Position numbers and translations under genes: made by a program. Shown here piece by piece: positions 63,423-64,000 of a stretch of 64,000 bases of DNA. The notes below the pieces were generated by a model that was given only the letters and a program-made list of their open reading frames with translations, was not told the origin of the DNA and did no database searches. Each line of letters begins with the position of its first letter. Positions within the stretch are counted from its first letter, which is position 1. This DNA is from Segatella copri (GTDB lineage: Bacteria > Bacteroidota > Bacteroidia > Bacteroidales > Bacteroidaceae): assembly GCF_019249795.2 (NCBI RefSeq), contig NZ_CP156891.1:2013501-2077500 (forward strand), in the 5' to 3' direction.

Positions 63423-63453
63423 TTTGTTTTCTCCTTTTTTTTTTGTTTCTTTG
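63423..63453 (+). promoter_or_regulatory. Promoter of the rnr gene
   Basis: TTTG (63423-63426), a 19-bp spacer and TTTCTTTG (63446-63453) are near consensus; the start codon is 30 bp downstream. Confidence 0.55.
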
Positions 63454-63482
63454 CCTTATAAAACTAATAATAGTCATAATTT

Positions 63483-64000
63483 ATGGGAAAAGGTAAAAAA
63501 GGTGGCAAAAGAATGAACAAAGCGCAGCTCACTGAGATGCTGCAGGAATTCTTTGCCGAAAGACCGGGCGAAACGCTCAGCTTTAAAGAGATATTCCGTT
63601 CCCTCCGTCTTACGACGCATCCGCTCAAGATGCTGGCGATTGACATTATGGAGGAAATGGCATGGGATGACTACCTGGCTAAGGTAAGTGATAATTCTTA
63701 TCGCCTGAATCAAAGCATACAGGTGATGGAAGGTAAATTTGTCAGAAAGGCAAATGGCAAAAACTCTGTTATCCCTGATGATAGCGAGAAGCCTATTTTC
63801 GTTTCTGAACGCAATTCGATGGGAGCACTTAATGGCGACAGGGTGGAATTCACCTTCCTGGCTCGTCGTAAGAATCACATCAAGGAGGCACAGGTCAACA
63901 AAATCCTTGAACGCGCTAAAGATACCTTCGTAGGACGTCTGAAAGTAGATAAGGATCTGGCTTACCTCGTGACACCTGGCGATGTCTTTGCTCACAACAT
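63483..64000 (+). CDS. rnr: Ribonuclease R, N-terminal part (3' end outside window)
   Basis: First 172 residues of an RNase R-type 3'-5' exoribonuclease. The start MGKGKKGGKRMNKAQLTEML gives a basic N-terminus and a winged-helix HTH domain (about 11-80; FAERPGETLSFKEIFRSLRL). The beginning of the cold-shock/OB domains follows (VMEGKFVRKANGKNSVIPD, LNGDRVEFTFLARRKNHIKEAQV, and TFVGRLKVDKDLAYLVTPGD). The catalytic RNB domain lies beyond the window. The ATG at 63483 is placed about 30 bp after the promoter. The call rests on the domain order and the VGRL...VTPGD pattern. Confidence 0.88.
   Translation, partial: MGKGKKGGKRMNKAQLTEMLQEFFAERPGETLSFKEIFRSLRLTTHPLKMLAIDIMEEMAWDDYLAKVSDNSYRLNQSIQVMEGKFVRKANGKNSVIPDDSEKPIFVSERNSMGALNGDRVEFTFLARRKNHIKEAQVNKILERAKDTFVGRLKVDKDLAYLVTPGDVFAHN

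Overview
The window looks like a chromosomal segment of a gut Bacteroidales bacterium, most likely Prevotella/Segatella and close to S. copri. This rests on three things. Promoters repeatedly match the Bacteroidetes pattern (TTTG, about 19-20 bp, TAnnTTTG, often read as TATCTTTGC). Several families are typical of the group: DUF6242, DUF6089, DUF4294, DUF6056, tandem OmpH/Skp copies behind BamA, and ATP-dependent PckA. The intergenic repeats are also of a Prevotella/Bacteroides type. The species is inferred; no rRNA or tRNA gene was seen.

Left part (1-12.2 kb): an O-methyltransferase cut by the window edge, then a long leftward envelope-biogenesis run reading DUF6242 lipoprotein, DUF6089 protein, uppS, bamA, three ompH/skp paralogs, murI, rbfA and a LolC/E-type permease. 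pckA lies upstream of it. From 12.5 to 28 kb come housekeeping genes: upp, a TGS-type nucleoside kinase, a Na/Pi cotransporter, a small regulator-like protein, a receptor-like Ser/Thr kinase, an epimerase, a PAP2 lipid enzyme, miaB, an MsbA-like ABC exporter and an LpxL-like acyltransferase. Two probable orphan small RNAs (17.37-17.64 and 18.38-18.58 kb) flank the regulator-like gene. A 347-bp imperfect palindrome fills the gap after upp.

Middle part (26.4-48.4 kb): an accessory surface-glycan locus. The core (29.0-35.2 kb) has five glycosyltransferases and glf (UDP-galactopyranose mutase), pointing to a galactofuranose-containing glycan. The core is bracketed by mirror-image modules, each an AAA ATPase gene followed by an InaA/WaaP-like kinase gene. 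The right-hand module carries tandem palindromic operators over its promoter. Between and beyond them lie a decayed GT87 gene, two genes each broken by one inserted base (a GT4 glycosyltransferase and an LtaS-like transferase), DUF6056 and DUF3987 proteins, and a GT39/GtrB-like pair that could move lipid-linked sugars.

Right part (48.4-64 kb): an outer-membrane helix-hairpin-helix protein, a DUF4294 protein, a glutaminyl-cyclase-like M28 enzyme next to a C26-M19 fusion peptidase, an Lrp regulator, a GH3 glycosidase, three consecutive FKBP prolyl isomerases, a Bacteroidetes-type sirtuin, a second Na/Pi cotransporter and the start of RNase R. Most convergent gene ends carry long near-perfect hairpins that should terminate transcription in both directions.
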